Source: Archangium sp.
Lineage (GTDB): Bacteria > Myxococcota > Myxococcia > Myxococcales > Myxococcaceae
DNA: 64,000 nucleotides
Assembly: GCA_030695565.1 (NCBI GenBank)
Contig: JAUYRZ010000029.1
Location: 62,001-126,000, forward strand
Reading direction: 5' to 3'
The translations under genes and the position numbers were made by a program. Of the stretch, positions 61,884 to 64,000 are shown one piece after another (position 1 is the stretch's first letter; every line of letters starts with the position of its first letter). The notes under the pieces are model-generated. The model saw only the letters and a program-made list of their open reading frames with translations. It was not told where the DNA came from and made no database searches.

Positions 61884-64000
61884 GGCATGCCTCGCAACGT
61901 CCGCAGATCCTTCAGCTCAGCTCGAACGCCCTTGCGCGTGCGCACCAGGCGCCGCTCTTCATCCGGGCCGCAGAGCGAACGGTAGTTGCAGTACTTGCAC
62001 TCGCCGTCATCGGGCGCCGCCGGAAAGAAGCCCGTCTCGAGCGCGCCGCGCAGGGTGCGAGCCACCAGCCCGAACGCCTCCCGGCTCGCGGCGTTCAGCT
62101 CGGTGGGCACCGACAAGAAGCCACCAATCTGCGTCGTGTAGAACAGCCGTCCGCCCTTCACCGTCGCGCCAGGGAAGATCTTCTCCAGCACCAGCGCATA
62201 GAGCACCGGCTGCAGATGCCGCCCGCCGCCGATGATGTTGCCCGGCTCGCCACGCGCTCGGCCCGTCTTGTAGTCAGTGGCACGCAGCGCCCCGCTGGCG
62301 CTCTTCTCCACGAGATCGATCGACCCACGCACCTGCAGGCCTTCGGTCAACGTGACCGCGTGCGGTGAGCTGGCTGGATCCTGCTGATCGACGTCTCGGC
62401 CCGGCAAGCCGAACGAGAGCTCGAAGTGCGCCGGCTTCCACTCGGAGTCCTGGGCCACGCGGCGCACCCACTCACGCAGGTCGGCCTCGAGCGTCTGCAC
62501 CCCGTCTTCCCACACGCGTTCGATGGCCGGCTTGAACTGATCGAACACCGACTGTGACACGCTCACGATCGTCTGATGCAGGCGCACCAACACCGCGTCG
62601 ATGGTGGCGGCGGTGATCTCCACCCCGTCTTTCCTCAGCGCCGAGAGCAGCTCGTAATGCACCTGGTGCGCCATCGAGCCCTTCTCCAGCGGGCCGAGCT
62701 CTTCCATCTCACCGGGGATCTCCATCGGCTGCAGCCGGGCGATCGCCGACAGATAGAACCGGTAGGGACACGCTGCGTACTGCTCGAGGGCGGTGGGAGA
62801 GAACGGGCGCGCGGTGGGTTGATGCGACTCGAGCGCTGCCCGGCCGAGCGCACCGGGTTTCACCAAACCGTCGTGCGCAGTCCACGTGCTCTGTTGCCAA
62901 CGCGCGTAACGGGAGCGCAGCGCCCGGGCGAGATGCGCGTTGGTGGTGACCAGGTACCGGCCGTGCCCCTTCACCGGCTCACGCGAGCGCAAGATGCGAT
63001 CGAGCATCGCCAGATCGAACTCGGTGTCATCGATCGCCCGATGCGGTTCATCGGGAGCAGGCCACGCAAGCCGGGTGCGCGACGACGACTCCGCCTGACG
63101 CTGGAGCGCTTCGAAACCAGGCAACGTGCCTTGCACCGCGCGTGCAGCCTCGAGCGCGTAGAACGACGGCACCCGGGGGCGGGCATGTTCCGCGTCGACG
63201 CGCGGGTACGAGAGGATCGCCCTGGTGCGCGCTGCACCGACGGCCAGCTGCAGCGCCAGACGCTCCGAGGCAATGCGAGCCCGGGAGACCTCGAGCGACG
63301 CCGACACCTTCACGCGCGTGCTGTCAGGCAGCAGCGGGTCTTCGCGGATCTTCTGGGGAAACACCCGCTCGGCCAGCCCGGGAATGAAGACGATGCTGAA
63401 CGACATGCCCCGTGCCGCCTCGACGGGCGCAATCAGCACGTGCCCGTGCCGCCGACCTTCCGGTGGTTCGGTCACCTCCGAGAGCCGCTGACTCAACACC
63501 GCGCGCACCTCGGGCAACTCGAGCGGGCCAATCGGCGCCATCGGAGCGAGCTCGTTCAGCACCGCCAGCACCCGCTGCGGATACTTGAGCGCCCGCGTCG
63601 CCAACGCACCGAGCTGATCGAGCCAGTCCTTCCACGTGGCGGCCTTCGGGAGCTCCGTCAGCGCGTCGAGCAACGGCAAGGCGAAGTGTTCGAGCGCATC
63701 GAGGTCGGCGAGATCGCGTTCGACGCGTTGTTGCTGCGCTTCGCTGGCGGTGGGGTTCTGCCGTTCTTTCCGCTTCTTCTCGCGCAGACCCGACAGCCTT
63801 CTCTTCCACCGATCCGTGCCGCCGATCACCGCGGCGTCGATGATCAACTTCTCCCAGCGTCGCGGCGAACGCAGCTGACCCAACACCGCGGGCGCTTCCA
63901 CGTCACCAATCGCCTCGGCCGCCTGAGGCACTGCCGGCGCACGCGACGAGAGCGGCAGCATCGTCTCGCTCGCATCGGGCCTGACGAACCGATCCGCCGA
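61880..64000 (-). CDS. AddB/RecC-like nuclease subunit (5' end cut by window edge)
   Basis: At least 706 residues are visible and the frame is open to the right edge, so the N-terminus is missing. The visible part has VLIAPVEAARGMSFSIVFIPGLAERVFP, a helicase-like region of AddB/Cas4-type proteins. A C-terminal PD-(D/E)xK nuclease carries GSIDLVEKS and ATDYKTGRARG. The Cys of AACPYRFY with the later CKYCNYRSLC gives a four-Cys set as in the Fe-S nuclease of AddB. Its stop overlaps the AddA-like start (ATGA), so it is the 5' gene of the pair. Confidence 0.82.
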   Translation of the reverse strand, partial: SADRFVRPDASETMLPLSSRAPAVPQAAEAIGDVEAPAVLGQLRSPRRWEKLIIDAAVIGGTDRWKRRLSGLREKKRKERQNPTASEAQQQRVERDLADLDALEHFALPLLDALTELPKAATWKDWLDQLGALATRALKYPQRVLAVLNELAPMAPIGPLELPEVRAVLSQRLSEVTEPPEGRRHGHVLIAPVEAARGMSFSIVFIPGLAERVFPQKIREDPLLPDSTRVKVSASLEVSRARIASERLALQLAVGAARTRAILSYPRVDAEHARPRVPSFYALEAARAVQGTLPGFEALQRQAESSSRTRLAWPAPDEPHRAIDDTEFDLAMLDRILRSREPVKGHGRYLVTTNAHLARALRSRYARWQQSTWTAHDGLVKPGALGRAALESHQPTARPFSPTALEQYAACPYRFYLSAIARLQPMEIPGEMEELGPLEKGSMAHQVHYELLSALRKDGVEITAATIDAVLVRLHQTIVSVSQSVFDQFKPAIERVWEDGVQTLEADLREWVRRVAQDSEWKPAHFELSFGLPGRDVDQQDPASSPHAVTLTEGLQVRGSIDLVEKSASGALRATDYKTGRARGEPGNIIGGGRHLQPVLYALVLEKIFPGATVKGGRLFYTTQIGGFLSVPTELNAASREAFGLVARTLRGALETGFFPAAPDDGECKYCNYRSLCGPDEERRLVRTRKGVRAELKDLRTLRGMP

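Overview
The window is high-GC, densely packed bacterial chromosome with strong myxobacterial (Myxococcota) hallmarks. These are a CarD/CarG gene pair, a PEGA-domain Ser/Thr kinase, TIGR02266-like PilZ, Cys-rich lipoproteins, a giant Ig-repeat protein with a MYXO-CTERM-like tail, and GTG/TTG starts with 4-nt stop/start overlaps. I see no prophage, insertion sequence, CRISPR array, tRNA or rRNA. No gene-free stretch exceeds 300 bases.

Region 1 (1-15380, minus strand) is a near-complete division and cell wall (dcw) cluster. Its order is mraZ, a STAS-domain gene, rsmH, ftsL, ftsI, murE, murF, mraY, murD, ftsW, murG, murC, murB, ftsQ (cut by the left edge). It is read from a sigma-70-like promoter near 15302-15330 with two groups of MraZ-box-like repeats just downstream. 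Several intergenic gaps carry a dispersed GGGAGAGG-type palindromic repeat, and this repeat appears to supply the Shine-Dalgarno sequence of murF, ftsW, murC and murB.

Region 2 (15375-24060) is mixed: a double PilZ protein, a small zinc-finger-like protein, a secreted protein, an SseB-like protein, a secreted three-repeat protein, a VLCAD-like acyl-CoA dehydrogenase, lipoproteins, and an App1-type phosphatase coupled to a lipoprotein.

Region 3 (24120-31015) holds a PEGA Ser/Thr kinase, a tiny signal-peptide ORF whose ribosome-binding site lies in a hairpin, carD-carG, and a membrane protein plus PMT/ArnT-type glycosyltransferase pair. The carG, membrane protein and glycosyltransferase genes form a chain of 4-nt overlaps.

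Region 4 (31052-42324) holds Cys-rich lipoproteins, a CHAP/NlpC-like protein, a CxxC-DUF2892 fusion with OsmC, an aldo-keto reductase, a PaaI-like thioesterase with a SWIM-SNF2 ATPase, DoxX, an FHA-GGDEF diguanylate cyclase and RNase J.

Region 5 (42394-64000) holds the 2426-residue Ig-repeat surface protein, a CBM9-like secreted protein coupled to rimO, an XRE-cupin regulator, an Hsp20, and a two-component pair whose NtrC-like regulator has a visibly degenerate AAA+ engine. It ends with an AddAB-like helicase-nuclease pair, the second gene cut by the right edge.

The strongest candidates for something undescribed are the degenerate NtrC-like regulator (56347-57744), the repeat family used as a source of ribosome-binding sites, and the Ser-less STAS protein embedded in the dcw cluster. 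All functional calls rest on motifs and remembered family features; no database search was run.
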